In this document: positions 50,966-61,960 of the stretch, one piece after another
Numbering within the stretch: position 1 is the stretch's first letter
Layout of the letters: each line of letters opens with the position of its first letter
Source: Flavobacteriaceae bacterium
Lineage (GTDB): Bacteria > Bacteroidota > Bacteroidia > Flavobacteriales > Flavobacteriaceae
NCBI GenBank assembly: GCA_017852395.1
Contig: JAFMLE010000004.1
Location: 1 to 64,000, forward strand
Length of the DNA stretch: 64,000 nt
Direction: 5' to 3'
Translations under genes and position numbers: made by a program
Notes under the pieces: generated by a model
The model's input: only the letters and a program-made list of their open reading frames with translations
Databases searched by the model: none
What the model was told of the DNA's origin: nothing

Positions 50966-52006
50966 CTATTTTTTTAAAAGGGTCAAAAGGGCCTGGTTTT
51001 CTTTAGGAGTCCCAACCGTAATTCTAAGGGTGTTTTCACAATACAGATATTTTGAGGTATTGCGTACTACGATGCCTGCCTTCAAGAATTCTTGATAACG
51101 TTTTTGTGCATCATCAACACGTATTAAAAAGAAATTGGCGTCTGAAGGGTAGCATTTTTGAACAAAAGAACAGTCGATCAACGCTTTTTTTAAGCGTTCT
51201 TTTTCGTGTAATAACGTAGTGATTTCTTCTGAAATACGCTGCTGGTCTTCCAAAACAGCTAAGGCACTTTGTTGGGTCAATACATTGATGTTGTACGGAA
51301 ATTTGATGCGGTTGAGACACGCAATCAAATCGGGCTGTGCAAAAGCCATACCCAATCGAATTCCCGCCATTCCCTGTGCTTTTGAAAAAGTCTGACAGAC
51401 CACAAGCCGTGGAAATTCATTGATCCATGGGATCATAGAAGGCTCATCAGAAAACTCAATATAGGCTTCGTCAACGACCAAAATGCCAATGAAATTTTCA
51501 GCCAATTTTCGTAGTTTTTCTTTAGAAAAATGTTGCCCAGTCGGGTTATTGGGTGTTGGGATAAAAAGCAGTTTGGTCTGTGCGTCGGTAGCTGCAAGCA
51601 GCCCATCAACATCCAATTGAAAATCCCGAGTAAGTGGTACTTTTTTAACGGCCACATCATGAATCGATGCGGCAACCGCATACATACCAAAGGTTGGAGG
51701 TGCTATCAATACGGCATCTTTTGAAGGGTTGCAAAAGAGTTGAATCAATTGCGCTATCAATTCGTCACTTCCATTGCTTAAGAACAGCTGATCGGGTTCA
51801 ACATTTTTGTGCCTGGCAATAGCCCTTTTTAAATCCCATTGAAACGGATCCGGATACCGATTGACACCAGAATCAAAAGGGTTTTCATTGGCATCCAACA
51901 AGATCATAGACCGACCATCATTGACAAATTCTTGTCGTGCCGACTGATAGGGTTTTATTGTAAGGATGTGTGGTCTTAGAAGATTTTTTATTTCTGTATT
52001 CATCAA
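50966..52006 (-). CDS. hisC: Histidinol-phosphate aminotransferase
   Basis: [68 protein letters not shown]. Confidence 0.96.
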   Translation of the reverse strand: MMNTEIKNLLRPHILTIKPYQSARQEFVNDGRSMILLDANENPFDSGVNRYPDPFQWDLKRAIARHKNVEPDQLFLSNGSDELIAQLIQLFCNPSKDAVLIAPPTFGMYAVAASIHDVAVKKVPLTRDFQLDVDGLLAATDAQTKLLFIPTPNNPTGQHFSKEKLRKLAENFIGILVVDEAYIEFSDEPSMIPWINEFPRLVVCQTFSKAQGMAGIRLGMAFAQPDLIACLNRIKFPYNINVLTQQSALAVLEDQQRISEEITTLLHEKERLKKALIDCSFVQKCYPSDANFFLIRVDDAQKRYQEFLKAGIVVRNTSKYLYCENTLRITVGTPKENQALLTLLKK

Positions 52007-53316
52007 TTTTTCAAATCATTTAAACGAAGGGTTACGGCATTTTTGTGGGCTTCAAGTCCTTCTGCAGCGGCCATTAGTTCTATCGCTGGTCCCAAGATTT
52101 CGAGTCCTTCGGCCGATATTTCTTGAAAAGTAATGGCCTTAAGAAAACTGTCCAAATTGACTCCACTATACTGCCTCGCATAGCCATTGGTAGGCAGCGT
52201 ATGATTGGTACCTGATGCATAATCTCCTGCGCTTTCGGGCGTATAATTCCCTACAAAAACTGATCCTGCATTGTTAATTGACCCAGTATAGGCAACTGGA
52301 TTTTCCACACAAATGATGTAATGTTCTGGACCATAGGCATTGATAAATTCTTGGGCCTCTGTTGCTTGATCAAAAAACACCGCCTTAGAATTTTTTAGGG
52401 CCTGCTCGGCAATGGCCTTGCGAGGCAACAGTGGCAATTGCTGGGCAATTTCTTTTTCTACGGCATCCAAAACAACGGTAGAATTACTCACCAGAATCAC
52501 CTGACTATCAATACCGTGTTCGGCTTGCGATAATAAATCGGCAGCAACAAAGGCGGGATTGCAACTCGTGTCTGCCACCACCAAGAGCTCACTGGGGCCA
52601 GCAGGCATATCAATAGCAACATGATGTTGCGTTGCCATTTGTTTGGCAACGGTTACGTATTGATTGCCAGGGCCAAAAATCTTATCTACTTTCGGAATGC
52701 TTTCTGTACCAAAAGTAAGTGCAGCAATGGCTTGCGCGCCACCAACCTTGAAGATTTTTTTAATGCCGCAACGTTGTGCTACATAAAGAATTTCTGAGGC
52801 AATTTTGCCTTCTTTATTAGGAGGTGTACATAGTACAATTTCTTTACACCCTGCAAGTTGAGCAGGTATGGCTAACATCAAAAGGCTCGAAAATAAAGGG
52901 GCTGTACCACCAGGAATATACAAGCCTACTTTTTCTATGGGGCGTTTTTCTTGCCAACAACGAACCCCTTTTTGGGTATCTACACTGATGGGTTTGGATT
53001 TTTGTGCCGCATGAAAAGTCTCAATGTTCGTATAGGCCAGATCAATGGCGTCTTTTAAAGCGTCTGAAAGCGCATCGATGGCCGCATCAAACTCTTCATC
53101 TTTGGCACGTAAATGCGTTATTGTAACCTGATCAAACTTTTGAGTGAAGGCTTGCAATGCGACATCTCCAGCAGTTTTGACCTCGTTGAAAATCGTTTTT
53201 ACAAGGGGCTCTAAGCTTTCAAAAGAGGCCGTGGGTCGTGCTGTTAAGGTGGACCAGGTATCGCGTGCTGGCACTAAAAATCGTTGCATCATAGGACCAT
53301 TTTTTCGATTGGACAA
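52003..53316 (-). CDS. hisD: Histidinol dehydrogenase (likely start at M(MQRF), about 53292)
   Basis: GLYIPGGTAPLFSSLLMLAIPAQLAGCKEIVLCTPP, KIFGPGNQYVTVAKQ, DMPAGPSELLVVAD, GTNHTLPTNGYARQYSGV. Confidence 0.97.
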   Translation of the reverse strand: MSNRKNGPMMQRFLVPARDTWSTLTARPTASFESLEPLVKTIFNEVKTAGDVALQAFTQKFDQVTITHLRAKDEEFDAAIDALSDALKDAIDLAYTNIETFHAAQKSKPISVDTQKGVRCWQEKRPIEKVGLYIPGGTAPLFSSLLMLAIPAQLAGCKEIVLCTPPNKEGKIASEILYVAQRCGIKKIFKVGGAQAIAALTFGTESIPKVDKIFGPGNQYVTVAKQMATQHHVAIDMPAGPSELLVVADTSCNPAFVAADLLSQAEHGIDSQVILVSNSTVVLDAVEKEIAQQLPLLPRKAIAEQALKNSKAVFFDQATEAQEFINAYGPEHYIICVENPVAYTGSINNAGSVFVGNYTPESAGDYASGTNHTLPTNGYARQYSGVNLDSFLKAITFQEISAEGLEILGPAIELMAAAEGLEAHKNAVTLRLNDLKN

Positions 53317-54140
53317 ACCAAAATATCTTCTGCTCCTGCCGCTTTTAGTGCATCAATTACTTCCCAAAATGTACCCGCATCAATAACCGAATGAATCGAG
53401 CTCCAACCCTCTTGTGCTAAAGGCAAAACGGTGGGGCTTTTTAGTACGGGCAAAATTTGTGTGATCGCTGCAATACAATCGTTAGGAGCATTGAGTAGAA
53501 TATATCGGGACTTTTTGGCCCGAAGAACGGCTTCAATTCTAAAAAGTAACTTATCAATAAGTTGTTTGGATGCGCTGGTTATTTTGGGGCTTTGCGCCAA
53601 GACTGCCTCCGAAACCAACACCTTTTGCACTTCTTTCAAGTTGTTTTTAAAAAGGGTACTTCCACTCGATACAATATCACAAATGGCGTCGGCCAGTCCA
53701 ATATTAGGGGCAATTTCGACCGAACCGTTGATGATGTGTAAGTCTGCTTGTAGGTCATTTTCTTTTAAAAATTTATTGACCGTGTTTGGATATGAAGTGG
53801 CAATACGTTTGCCCTGCAGATCGGCAAGCGAACGGTAGGGAGTGCCTTTGGGGACCGCAAGCGATACACGACACTTAGAAAACCCCAGCTGGGTGACCAC
53901 GCTAAGGTCTTCCCCTTTTTCGACCAAAAGGTTTTCGCCAATAATGGCCAAGTCTGCTACACCATCTCGGAGATATTGCGGGATGTCGCCATTGCGCAAA
54001 TACAATACCTCTAAAGGGAAATTTAATGCGCTGGCCTTAAGCTGATCTTTACCGTTCTGAATGGTAATCCCGCAATCTTTTAGCAATTTGAGGGACTCCT
54101 CGTGGAGCCTCCCGGATTTCTGAATGGCTATTTTTATCAT
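53289..54140 (-). CDS. hisG: ATP phosphoribosyltransferase
   Basis: KIAIQKSGRLHEESLKLLKDCGI, GVADLAIIGENLLVEKGEDLSVV, GSVEIAPNIGLADAICDIVSSGSTL. Confidence 0.97.
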   Translation of the reverse strand: MIKIAIQKSGRLHEESLKLLKDCGITIQNGKDQLKASALNFPLEVLYLRNGDIPQYLRDGVADLAIIGENLLVEKGEDLSVVTQLGFSKCRVSLAVPKGTPYRSLADLQGKRIATSYPNTVNKFLKENDLQADLHIINGSVEIAPNIGLADAICDIVSSGSTLFKNNLKEVQKVLVSEAVLAQSPKITSASKQLIDKLLFRIEAVLRAKKSRYILLNAPNDCIAAITQILPVLKSPTVLPLAQEGWSSIHSVIDAGTFWEVIDALKAAGAEDILVCPIEKMVL

Positions 54141-54149
54141 TTTTTGAAA

Positions 54150-54180
54150 TAAAAAAAACCCGTTTGATACTCAAACGGGT
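54150..54180 (-). terminator. Intrinsic terminator/attenuator immediately upstream of hisG
   Basis: Transcript-sense ACCCGTTTGA-gta-TCAAACGGGT followed by T8; lies between the leader ORF and the hisG ATG (54140). Confidence 0.88.
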
Positions 54181-54220
54181 CGGTTATATATTAGGGTACA
54201 ACACATCTACCGCGCTTGAG
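54165..54220 (-). promoter_or_regulatory. Predicted antiterminator pairing of the his leader
   Basis: Transcript CUCAAGCG (54220-54213) can pair with CGUUUGAG (54177-54170), 8 bp including one G-U, extendable by CGG (54212-54210)/CCG (54183-54181). This sequesters the 5' arm of the terminator. Confidence 0.7.
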
Positions 54221-54260
54221 CTCGGAAAATTAAATGTGTATGTATATATTTCATTTGCAT
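54207..54260 (-). CDS. Candidate his leader peptide MQMKYIHTHLIFRAQAR
   Basis: 17-codon ORF with CAT-ACA-CAT (His-Thr-His), about 5 codons before the antiterminator segment; stop lies just beyond it. Confidence 0.7.
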   Translation of the reverse strand: MQMKYIHTHLIFRAQAR

Positions 54261-54264
54261 AGTG

Positions 54265-54272
54265 CAAAAATA
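54265..54272 (-). promoter_or_regulatory. -7 element TATTTTTG, exactly 4 nt before the his leader ATG
   Basis: TATTTTTG-cact-ATG on the reverse strand. Confidence 0.55.
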
Positions 54273-54335
54273 ATGGATTATTGAATATTAAAAAACTTTT
54301 CGTGTTTCTTTTTTAGATAAAGCCAAAGGTTGGAT

Positions 54336-55154
54336 TTAGTTATTTCCTAAAATCAAAGGAAGTCCATCCTTACCACTGCCAACAACAATGACCTTAGAAT
54401 TGGGAGATTCGGCCAATTTGAGGGTAGCTTCAATCCCTTTTTCTTTGAGGATTTTGTCGGTCAAAGAAGCGCTGAGAATCCGGTTTGCAGCCGCTTTCCC
54501 TTCTGCATCAATACGTTGTCGCTCAGCTTCTTGAAGCGCTTTGGCCAAACGGAATTCGTATTCTAAGGCTTCTTGCTCCTGACGTAATTTGCGCTCTATG
54601 GCTTCTTTGATTGCATCAGGAAGTGTTACGTCTCTCACCAATACGGCGTTGAGCTGGATGTACTGAGAAGCAACGTTTTTTTGGGTTTCCTCAAAAATTT
54701 CGTTTTGTATCGCATCGCGCTTTGTCGAATAAAGCTGTTCGGGGGTATAGCGTCCCACTACAGAACGGGCTACCGCTCGAATTTGCGGGATCAAAACGAT
54801 GTTTACATAGTTTTCACCTTTGGTTCTGTGTAACAGACCAAGCTCATCATATTTGGGCTGGTACAATACCGATACGTCTAAGGTAATTTCGAGACCATTT
54901 GAAGATAAAACTTGCATGTTTCCTTCAAAAAACTCTTGTTGTTTGACGTTGTAAACATAAACTTTATTCCAAGGAGCGATTACGTGAAAACCTTCTCCTA
55001 AAGGCGGTTCATCGGTTACTACACCGCCTGAAAAAGTTTTAAAAAGCACTCCGGCTTCTCCATAACCAATGTTTATTGAAGATTTGGATACAAAGATGAT
55101 GAGTACAAAAGCCAATAAAATGACTGGTAGTCCGATTTTAGGTAAATTTTTCAT
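54336..55154 (-). CDS. SPFH/prohibitin-like membrane protein
   Basis: N-terminal TM; GVVTDEPPLGEGFHVIAPWNKVYVYNVKQQEFFEGNMQVLSSNGLEITLDVSVLYQP. Confidence 0.9.
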   Translation of the reverse strand: MKNLPKIGLPVILLAFVLIIFVSKSSINIGYGEAGVLFKTFSGGVVTDEPPLGEGFHVIAPWNKVYVYNVKQQEFFEGNMQVLSSNGLEITLDVSVLYQPKYDELGLLHRTKGENYVNIVLIPQIRAVARSVVGRYTPEQLYSTKRDAIQNEIFEETQKNVASQYIQLNAVLVRDVTLPDAIKEAIERKLRQEQEALEYEFRLAKALQEAERQRIDAEGKAAANRILSASLTDKILKEKGIEATLKLAESPNSKVIVVGSGKDGLPLILGNN

Positions 55155-55166
55155 AATAAATAATTT

Positions 55167-55913
55167 TTAGGTTAACATTCCGCCATCTACATGGAGCACC
55201 TGCCCCGTGATGTAGGCGGACAAATCAGAAGCCAAAAACACACAAGCATTGGCTACATCTAGGGGTTGACCTCCCCTTTTGAGTGGTATTCCATCACGCC
55301 ATCCTTGTACGACTTCGTCTGAAAGTTTGGCGGTCATTTCGGTTTCGATAAACCCAGGAGCAACCACATTACTGCGGATGTTACGTGATCCGAGTTCGAG
55401 AGCGATGGATTTTGAAAAACCAATAATTCCGGCTTTGGAAGCAGCATAATTGGATTGACCTGCATTTCCTTTTACACCAACAACAGAACTCATGTGAATC
55501 AGTGCGCCTTTTCGTTGTTTGAGGAAGGTACGCTGGACGGCCTTAGTCATGTTAAAGACCGATTTGAGATTGACTTCTATAACTTCGTCAAAATCTGCCT
55601 CGTTCATACGCATCAACAAGTTGTCTTTGGTAATCCCTGCATTGTTGATTAATACATCAATTTGACCAAAATCTTCAAGCACTGCATCTACGAGGGCTTG
55701 GGCGGCATCAAAATCGGCAGCATTACTTTGATAGGCTTTTGCTTTGATGTTGTTTTTAGATAGTTCGGCAACCAGAACGTCTGCGGCTGCAGAAGAACTG
55801 CTGTAAGTAATGGCTACATTGCAACCGTGATGGGTAAATACTTCGGCGATTCCTTTTCCAATTCCACGACTGGCACCGGTGATGATTGCGGTTTTATTTT
55901 CTAATAATTTCAT
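55167..55913 (-). CDS. fabG: 3-oxoacyl-ACP reductase
   Basis: AIITGASRGIGKGIAEVF, LINNAGITKDNLLMRM, SNYAASKAGIIGFSKSIALELGSRNIRSNVVAPGFIETEMT. Confidence 0.95.
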   Translation of the reverse strand: MKLLENKTAIITGASRGIGKGIAEVFTHHGCNVAITYSSSSAAADVLVAELSKNNIKAKAYQSNAADFDAAQALVDAVLEDFGQIDVLINNAGITKDNLLMRMNEADFDEVIEVNLKSVFNMTKAVQRTFLKQRKGALIHMSSVVGVKGNAGQSNYAASKAGIIGFSKSIALELGSRNIRSNVVAPGFIETEMTAKLSDEVVQGWRDGIPLKRGGQPLDVANACVFLASDLSAYITGQVLHVDGGMLT

Positions 55914-55917
55914 GCGA

Positions 55918-56790
55918 CTACCCTATTAATTCAGCTACTTTTTTACCAATGGCAGCAGGAGAATCAACGACATGAATGCCACATTCGGCCATGATCCGTT
56001 TTTTAGCTTCTGCGGTATCATCAGCACCCCCTACAATAGCACCGGCGTGCCCCATGGTTCTTCCTTTTGGTGCAGTTTCCCCAGCAATAAACCCAACAAC
56101 GGGTTTTTGATTGCCGTTGGCTTTTATCCATTGTGCCGCATCTGCTTCTAGCTGACCGCCGATTTCACCGATCATCACGATACAATTTGTCTCAGGGTCT
56201 TCCATGAGCAATTGAACGGCTTCTTTTGTTGTGGTACCAATTATTGGATCTCCACCGATTCCGATTGCTGTGGTGATTCCTAGGCCTTCGCGGACAACTT
56301 GATCAGCGGCTTCGTAGGTGAGTGTTCCCGATTTTGAAACAATCCCAACCTGCCCTTTCTTGAATACAAAACCGGGCATAATTCCGACTTTGGCTTCGCC
56401 AGGAGTTATGATACCCGGACAATTGGGGCCGATCAAGCGACAGTCTTTTCCTTTTAAATAATGGGCTACTTTGGTCATGTCACCTACTGGAATTCCTTCC
56501 GTAATGGCTACAATGACTTTGATTCCGGCTTCTGCAGCTTCCATAATTGCATCTGCTGCAAATGCAGGGGGGACAAATATGATACTGGTATCTGCGGCGG
56601 TTGCTTTTACAGCTTCGCTAACCGTATTGAACACGGGTTTGTCCAGATGGGTTTGTCCTCCTTTGCCAGGAGTTACTCCTCCGACTACTTGAGTTCCGTA
56701 GGCGATCATTTGTTCTGCATGGAAAGTCCCTTCACTTCCTGTAAATCCTTGTACAATGATTTTTGAATCCTTGTTTACTAGTACACTCAT
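55918..56790 (-). CDS. sucD: Succinate-CoA ligase (ADP-forming) alpha subunit
   Basis: [64 protein letters not shown]. Confidence 0.97.
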   Translation of the reverse strand: MSVLVNKDSKIIVQGFTGSEGTFHAEQMIAYGTQVVGGVTPGKGGQTHLDKPVFNTVSEAVKATAADTSIIFVPPAFAADAIMEAAEAGIKVIVAITEGIPVGDMTKVAHYLKGKDCRLIGPNCPGIITPGEAKVGIMPGFVFKKGQVGIVSKSGTLTYEAADQVVREGLGITTAIGIGGDPIIGTTTKEAVQLLMEDPETNCIVMIGEIGGQLEADAAQWIKANGNQKPVVGFIAGETAPKGRTMGHAGAIVGGADDTAEAKKRIMAECGIHVVDSPAAIGKKVAELIG

Positions 56791-56819
56791 GTATGATTGT
56801 TTAAATTCGGTTTGGTCAA

Positions 56820-57386
56820 TTATTCTTTAATACGTTCTTGATAAGCCCCTTTTTCTGTATCCACTTTTATCTTATCTCCTTCATTGATAAACAAAGGAAC
56901 ATTGATCCGTGCGCCTGTTTCTACAGTTGCAGGTTTGGTGGCATTAGTGGCGGTATTTCCTTTTACGCCTGGCTCGGTATGGATGACTTCCAAAATTACA
57001 CTTGCGGGCATATCAACGGACAGTGGCATGGAGTCTTCGGTGTTGATCGAAATGGTGACTAATTCACCCTCCTTGAGCAAATCTGGGGCATCAATGATGC
57101 TTTTGTTTATCGTGATTTGGTTGTAGTCATCGACATTCATAAAATGAAATTGTTCCCCTTCGGCATAGAGGTATTGAAATTTGTTGGTTTCTACCCTTAT
57201 GTCTTCAATTTTATGTCCAGCCGAAAAGGTGTTGTCAATGACTTTGCCCGTTGTTACACTTTTGAGTTTAGTTCGAACAAAAGCAGGCCCTTTTCCGGGT
57301 TTTACATGTAAAAATTCGATGATTTTGTATATGTCGTTGCTGTACTTAATGCACAATCCTTTTCGGATATCTGATGTTGTTGCCAT
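56820..57386 (-). CDS. efp: Elongation factor P
   Basis: [55 protein letters not shown]-terminal [20 protein letters not shown]. Confidence 0.97.
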   Translation of the reverse strand: MATTSDIRKGLCIKYSNDIYKIIEFLHVKPGKGPAFVRTKLKSVTTGKVIDNTFSAGHKIEDIRVETNKFQYLYAEGEQFHFMNVDDYNQITINKSIIDAPDLLKEGELVTISINTEDSMPLSVDMPASVILEVIHTEPGVKGNTATNATKPATVETGARINVPLFINEGDKIKVDTEKGAYQERIKE

Positions 57387-57387
57387 A

Positions 57388-58173
57388 CTAGTTTTTTTGA
57401 TTATAACCTTTCATAATACCTCTTTGAGAATCTCGTATGAATTGTAGAATCTCATCCCGCTCGGGAGTTGCTACCATTTCAGCTTCAATAATTTCTACAG
57501 CCTGTGAATTGTTGTATTTCATCTGATAGAGCAAACGGTAGATATTTTGAATTTCTGTTATTTTTTCTGAGGTAAAGCCGCGTCTTCTAAGCCCGACCGA
57601 ATTGATTCCTACATACGATAGTGGTTCGCGCGCTGCTTTTACATAAGGCGGTACGTCCTTGCGTACCAACGAACCTCCAGAAATAAACGCGTGGTTACCT
57701 ACTGTACAAAACTGATGGATTGCTGTAAGCCCTGCCAGTATTACATGATCTCCAATGGTAATGTGCCCGGCAAGGGTACTGTTGTTTGAAAAAATACAGT
57801 GATCGCCCACAAAACAATCATGTGCAATATGCGAATAGGCCATGATCAGGCAGTTGGATCCAATTTTGGTTTTTCCTCGATGATGGGTCCCTCTATTGAT
57901 TGTCACACATTCGCGTATGGTCGTATTGTCGCCGATCTCTGCTATGGTTTCTTCGCCGTTAAATTTGAGATCTTGTGGCACAGCGGAGATTACTGCACCA
58001 GGGAAAATGCTGCAATTTTTACCGATACGCGCACCTTCCATTATGGTCACATTAGACCCAATCCAGGTTCCTTCACCAATTTCTACGTTGTTGTTGATTG
58101 TTGTAAAGGGCTCTATCACTACATTTTTAGCGATTTTAGCTCCTGGATGAACATATGCTAATGGTTGGTTCAT
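57388..58173 (-). CDS. lpxA: UDP-N-acetylglucosamine acyltransferase
   Basis: Hexapeptide repeats; AYSHIAHDCFVGDHCIFSNNSTLAGHITIGDH, GINSVGLRRRGF. Confidence 0.96.
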   Translation of the reverse strand: MNQPLAYVHPGAKIAKNVVIEPFTTINNNVEIGEGTWIGSNVTIMEGARIGKNCSIFPGAVISAVPQDLKFNGEETIAEIGDNTTIRECVTINRGTHHRGKTKIGSNCLIMAYSHIAHDCFVGDHCIFSNNSTLAGHITIGDHVILAGLTAIHQFCTVGNHAFISGGSLVRKDVPPYVKAAREPLSYVGINSVGLRRRGFTSEKITEIQNIYRLLYQMKYNNSQAVEIIEAEMVATPERDEILQFIRDSQRGIMKGYNQKN

Positions 58174-58177
58174 AAAA

Positions 58178-59584
58178 TTAGGCGTCTTTTCGTTTAATGA
58201 TTTGTGCCATCAGTTCCCCTTCGGTAACCAATTGGCCATTGGCAAATGCACATCCTTTCATATGGCAAATCCCTCTTCGTATCGGTGTAATCAAATCGAG
58301 TTTGAAAATAAGGGTGTCACCAGGATGCACTGGCCGTTTAAATTTTACATTATCAATTTTAATAAAGAAGGTCAAATAGTTTTGCGGGTCGGGTACTGTG
58401 TTGAGTACCAACACCCCTCCTGCCTGTGCCATTGCTTCGATTTGCAAGACTCCTGGCATAACGGGTGCGCCTGGAAAATGCCCTTGAAAGAACGGTTCGT
58501 TCATAGTGACATTTTTTACACCTACCACATGATGATCCGATAATTCATAGATTTTGTCCACCAACAAAAAGGGTGGTCGATGTGGCAACACATTGATGAT
58601 GTCATTGACATCCATCAACGGCTCGGCATTGAGGTCAACTATGGGTGCATTTTGACGTCGAGCTGCTTTGATCACTTGGGCCATTTTTTTACTAAAAGCT
58701 GTATTGGTTTTGTGCCCGGGCTTTTTGGCAATTACATGCCCTCTAATGGGCATACCGATCAAGGCCAAATCACCAATAACATCTAACAATTTGTGACGGG
58801 CAGCTTCATTAGAATAATGTAAGGTAAGGTTGTCCAAGATGCCGTTAGGTTTGACACTTAGATTGTCTTTTTTGAAGGCAATTTTTAATTTTTCCATAGT
58901 TGCGTCTGACAATGGCTTATCGACGTATACAATGGCATTATTGAGATCTCCACCCTTGATGAGTCCGTGGTCCAACAACATTTCGATTTCATGCAAAAAA
59001 CTAAAGGTACGCGCTGGGGCAATTTTAGTTTCAAAATCAGCCATGTTTTCGAGGGTTGCATTTTGGGTTCCCAAGACTTTGGTGCCAAAATCAACCATGG
59101 TAGTTACTTGATAATTATCGGATGGGATCACGGTAATTTCACTTCCAGAATCTGAATCTTTATACGATATGACCTCCGTGACTTCAAAATATTCACCGGG
59201 TTCGTCCTGTAGAGTAACACCAGCCTTTTTGAGTGCTTCTACAAAATATTTTGAAGAACCATCCATAATGGGAGGTTCGGGTGCATTGAGGTGTATATAG
59301 CAATTGGTGATGTCTAAACCTACGAGTGCAGCCAGTACATGCTCTGAAGTAAAGATCTTTAAGTCTCCGAACTCCAAGTTAGTGCCGCGATCGGTATTGA
59401 CGACATATTGGGCATCTGCCTTGATTTGATTGGGTGCTTCTATATCATCTCTCACAAAGACATACCCCGTATCTGGTGGTGCGGGTTTGAAGGTGAGTTG
59501 TACATTGATACCGGTGTGTAGTCCCACTCCCTCTAAAGATATGGGTTCTGAAATTGTGTTTTGTTGTAGGCCTCTTCTAATCAT
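58178..59584 (-). CDS. lpxC/fabZ: Bifunctional LpxC deacetylase/FabZ dehydratase
   Basis: N-terminus [19 protein letters not shown] (LpxC); C-terminus [19 protein letters not shown]...[28 protein letters not shown] (FabZ). Confidence 0.97.
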   Translation of the reverse strand: MIRRGLQQNTISEPISLEGVGLHTGINVQLTFKPAPPDTGYVFVRDDIEAPNQIKADAQYVVNTDRGTNLEFGDLKIFTSEHVLAALVGLDITNCYIHLNAPEPPIMDGSSKYFVEALKKAGVTLQDEPGEYFEVTEVISYKDSDSGSEITVIPSDNYQVTTMVDFGTKVLGTQNATLENMADFETKIAPARTFSFLHEIEMLLDHGLIKGGDLNNAIVYVDKPLSDATMEKLKIAFKKDNLSVKPNGILDNLTLHYSNEAARHKLLDVIGDLALIGMPIRGHVIAKKPGHKTNTAFSKKMAQVIKAARRQNAPIVDLNAEPLMDVNDIINVLPHRPPFLLVDKIYELSDHHVVGVKNVTMNEPFFQGHFPGAPVMPGVLQIEAMAQAGGVLVLNTVPDPQNYLTFFIKIDNVKFKRPVHPGDTLIFKLDLITPIRRGICHMKGCAFANGQLVTEGELMAQIIKRKDA

Positions 59585-60584
59585 TTTTGTCTAATTTTTT
59601 TATCAATTTGGGTAAGTTTCTAAAGTGTACATACGATTTGCTGTAACTTGTATAATCAAATGCTGGTGTTCCTTGGATTTTTGCATGATCAGGAATGCTA
59701 CTTATAACTCCCGACTGACCTTGCATTTTGACGTGATCTCCTATGGTGAGGTGTCCAATTATGCCGACTTGTCCTCCAATTACACAATGTTTTCCAATTT
59801 TTGTTGAACCTGCAATACCGCTTTGAGCCGCAATAACCGTATGTTCACCAACTTCTACATTGTGAGCAATTTGAATCTGATTGTCCAGCTTCACACCTTT
59901 TCGCAATAAAGTTGCTCCGAGTGTCGCACGATCGATTGTTGCGTTGGCTCCAATTTCTACACCGTCTTCTATAATTACAATTCCTGTTTGAGGAATTTTT
60001 TTGTAACTGCCATCTTCTTGTGGTGCAAATCCAAAACCATCGGAGCCAATAACAGTACCACTGTGTATAATACAATCTGAGCCTATAAGGGTTCCAGCCA
60101 AGATTTGTGTACCCGGATAAATGATACAATCCTTGCCGATTTTTACATTTTCACCTATAAAAACCTGTGGATATATTTTGACGTTATCTCCAATAACTGC
60201 ATTTTGTTCGACAACGGAATTGTGTCCTACATAACAGTGCTGCCCAAGTGTAGCGCTTTTATGAACAAAAGCACCGGCTGCAATACCTGTTCGATTATGA
60301 GCCGCTTTGTTGTAAAAATCCAGCAAGTCGCTAAATGCACTATAAGGATCTTTGACACGTATAAGGGTGCTTTCTAACGGACGCTCAGGTTTAAAATCTT
60401 GATGAACAATGACGATAGACGCTTTTGTTTTGTATATGTAAGGGGCGTATTTGGGGTTGGATAAAAAAGTTAATGATCCTGAGGCAGCATCCTCAATTTT
60501 AGAAAGTTCGGACACTTCCGTTGAAGTGTCTCCTTCTACAGTACCATTAAGTTGTGCGGCAATCTGCTGGGCCGTAAATTTCAT
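59577..60584 (-). CDS. lpxD: UDP-3-O-(3-hydroxyacyl)glucosamine N-acyltransferase
   Basis: Hexapeptide repeats, [44 protein letters not shown]. Confidence 0.96.
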   Translation of the reverse strand: MKFTAQQIAAQLNGTVEGDTSTEVSELSKIEDAASGSLTFLSNPKYAPYIYKTKASIVIVHQDFKPERPLESTLIRVKDPYSAFSDLLDFYNKAAHNRTGIAAGAFVHKSATLGQHCYVGHNSVVEQNAVIGDNVKIYPQVFIGENVKIGKDCIIYPGTQILAGTLIGSDCIIHSGTVIGSDGFGFAPQEDGSYKKIPQTGIVIIEDGVEIGANATIDRATLGATLLRKGVKLDNQIQIAHNVEVGEHTVIAAQSGIAGSTKIGKHCVIGGQVGIIGHLTIGDHVKMQGQSGVISSIPDHAKIQGTPAFDYTSYSKSYVHFRNLPKLIKKLDKND

Positions 60585-60588
60585 AGTG

Positions 60589-60596
60589 CAAAATTA
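60589..60596 (-). promoter_or_regulatory. -7 element TAATTTTG, exactly 4 nt before the lpxD ATG
   Basis: TAATTTTG-cact-ATG on the reverse strand. Confidence 0.5.
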
Positions 60597-60601
60597 ATAA
60601 A

Positions 60602-61834
60602 TTATGTAGAAAGATCGGCTTTAGGAAAGCACAAATAATAGGCATGCTGACGTGCACTATAGTTGCGGATCATCCCAAAAGCAGGATGCTCGTGTAAGGG
60701 GGTTAATTTTTGAGATTTTCGCAGCAACAAAATTGGTGTATCGTCAGTTTGATAGGCTTGATTACTTACACTCCCGCTAAAAACAAAGGCTTTCAACGTT
60801 TTTTTGTCGTATGCTTTTGACAATAAAAGTTGTTGCTGTTTGTCGATGTCCAAATCACTAAAAGGCTGATCTGAAAGCTTTATTTTTGGTAAGTCCCGCT
60901 GGATAATGGATTTTGCCAAGCGGCTGAGCACCAAATCGCTATGGTATTGCCAGCTTTTTAAGGCTTGCAAAATATCACTATCATCAAGGCGGATAAAATA
61001 ATCTATTGCTACAGCTTCCCATGATGCCGGTGGGGATTCCAAGGTCAAAAAATACTTTAACGGCTTCGAAATTGTTTGTGCCATCATGGCATCCTTGCGC
61101 AACTCGCGTGCGCGTTCCAGACATTTAACCAACAGTAGTTCAGCAGCCAAACTGGTTTTGTGCAAATAGACCTGCCAATACATCAAACGGCGCGCCATCA
61201 AAAATTTCTCCAGCGAGTAACATCCTTTTTCTTCAAAAACAAGCTGATCGTCAACAACGTTCATCATAGCAATAATACGTTCTGAATTGATATTACCCTC
61301 AGTAGCACCTGTATAAAAACTATCGCGCTTGAGGTAATCCATTCGATCTAGATCTACTTGTCCGCAAATCAACTGATGCATGAATTTGCGTGTGTATTGG
61401 TTTTTAAAAATTGATATTGCCAACGTCAATTGACCGTCAAATGCTACATTCAATTGCTCCATCAACACCAACGACAACTGCTCATGGCTTTTATTGGCCA
61501 GGAGAAAATGTTCCATTGCATGAGAAAAAGGGCCATGACCAAGATCGTGTAATAAAATTGCCAACTGCATCGCCTCAGCCTCTTCGGGACTTATGGCGAT
61601 TTCTTTTTTGCGCAATACCCCAATTGTTTTTTGCATTAAACACATCGCGCCTAAAGCGTGTTCAAAACGGTTGTGATGCGCTCCAGGATAGACCAAATTG
61701 GAGAGCCCCATTTGTGAAATACGACGTAGACGCTGAAAGATGGGGTGCGCTATTACTTTCTGAATCAATGGGGTTTCGATCGGAATAAAACCGTAAATTG
61801 GATCGTTAAGAAGGGTTACTTTTTTTATTTTCAC
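60602..61834 (-). CDS. HD-domain phosphohydrolase (dNTPase/SAMHD1-like); GTG start
   Basis: YPGAHHNRFEHALGAMCLM, AILLHDLGHGPFSHAMEHFLL, SEQ around DLDRMDYLKRDSFYTG. Confidence 0.92.
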   Translation of the reverse strand: MKIKKVTLLNDPIYGFIPIETPLIQKVIAHPIFQRLRRISQMGLSNLVYPGAHHNRFEHALGAMCLMQKTIGVLRKKEIAISPEEAEAMQLAILLHDLGHGPFSHAMEHFLLANKSHEQLSLVLMEQLNVAFDGQLTLAISIFKNQYTRKFMHQLICGQVDLDRMDYLKRDSFYTGATEGNINSERIIAMMNVVDDQLVFEEKGCYSLEKFLMARRLMYWQVYLHKTSLAAELLLVKCLERARELRKDAMMAQTISKPLKYFLTLESPPASWEAVAIDYFIRLDDSDILQALKSWQYHSDLVLSRLAKSIIQRDLPKIKLSDQPFSDLDIDKQQQLLLSKAYDKKTLKAFVFSGSVSNQAYQTDDTPILLLRKSQKLTPLHEHPAFGMIRNYSARQHAYYLCFPKADLST

Positions 61835-61850
61835 ACTATAAAAATCTCAT

Positions 61851-61858
61851 CAAAGATA
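61851..61858 (-). promoter_or_regulatory. -7 element TATCTTTG upstream of the HD-domain gene
   Basis: Reverse complement of caaagata, 16 nt from the GTG. Confidence 0.45.
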
Positions 61859-61960
61859 CTCATATGGGGCTTAATTCGCGATTTAACATTTTAGATGCAA
61901 CTTTTGGTACTGATTTTTCGTTATTAGAAGCACAAACCCCGATCAACCAAAATCCAGCTT

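Noticed and set aside
53431-53838. 135-aa + strand ORF opposite hisG
   Set aside because: Shadow ORF; hisG is unambiguous.
58178-59584. LpxC-FabZ fusion as a novel fusion
   Set aside because: Well-known bifunctional arrangement in Bacteroidota.
59845-60129. 94-aa Tyr/Trp/Arg-rich reverse-strand ORF within lpxD
   Set aside because: Out-of-frame translation of hexapeptide-repeat DNA; low-complexity artefact.
57388-60584. Repeat-like periodicity in lpxA and lpxD
   Set aside because: Explained by left-handed beta-helix hexapeptide repeats, not a DNA repeat or CRISPR.
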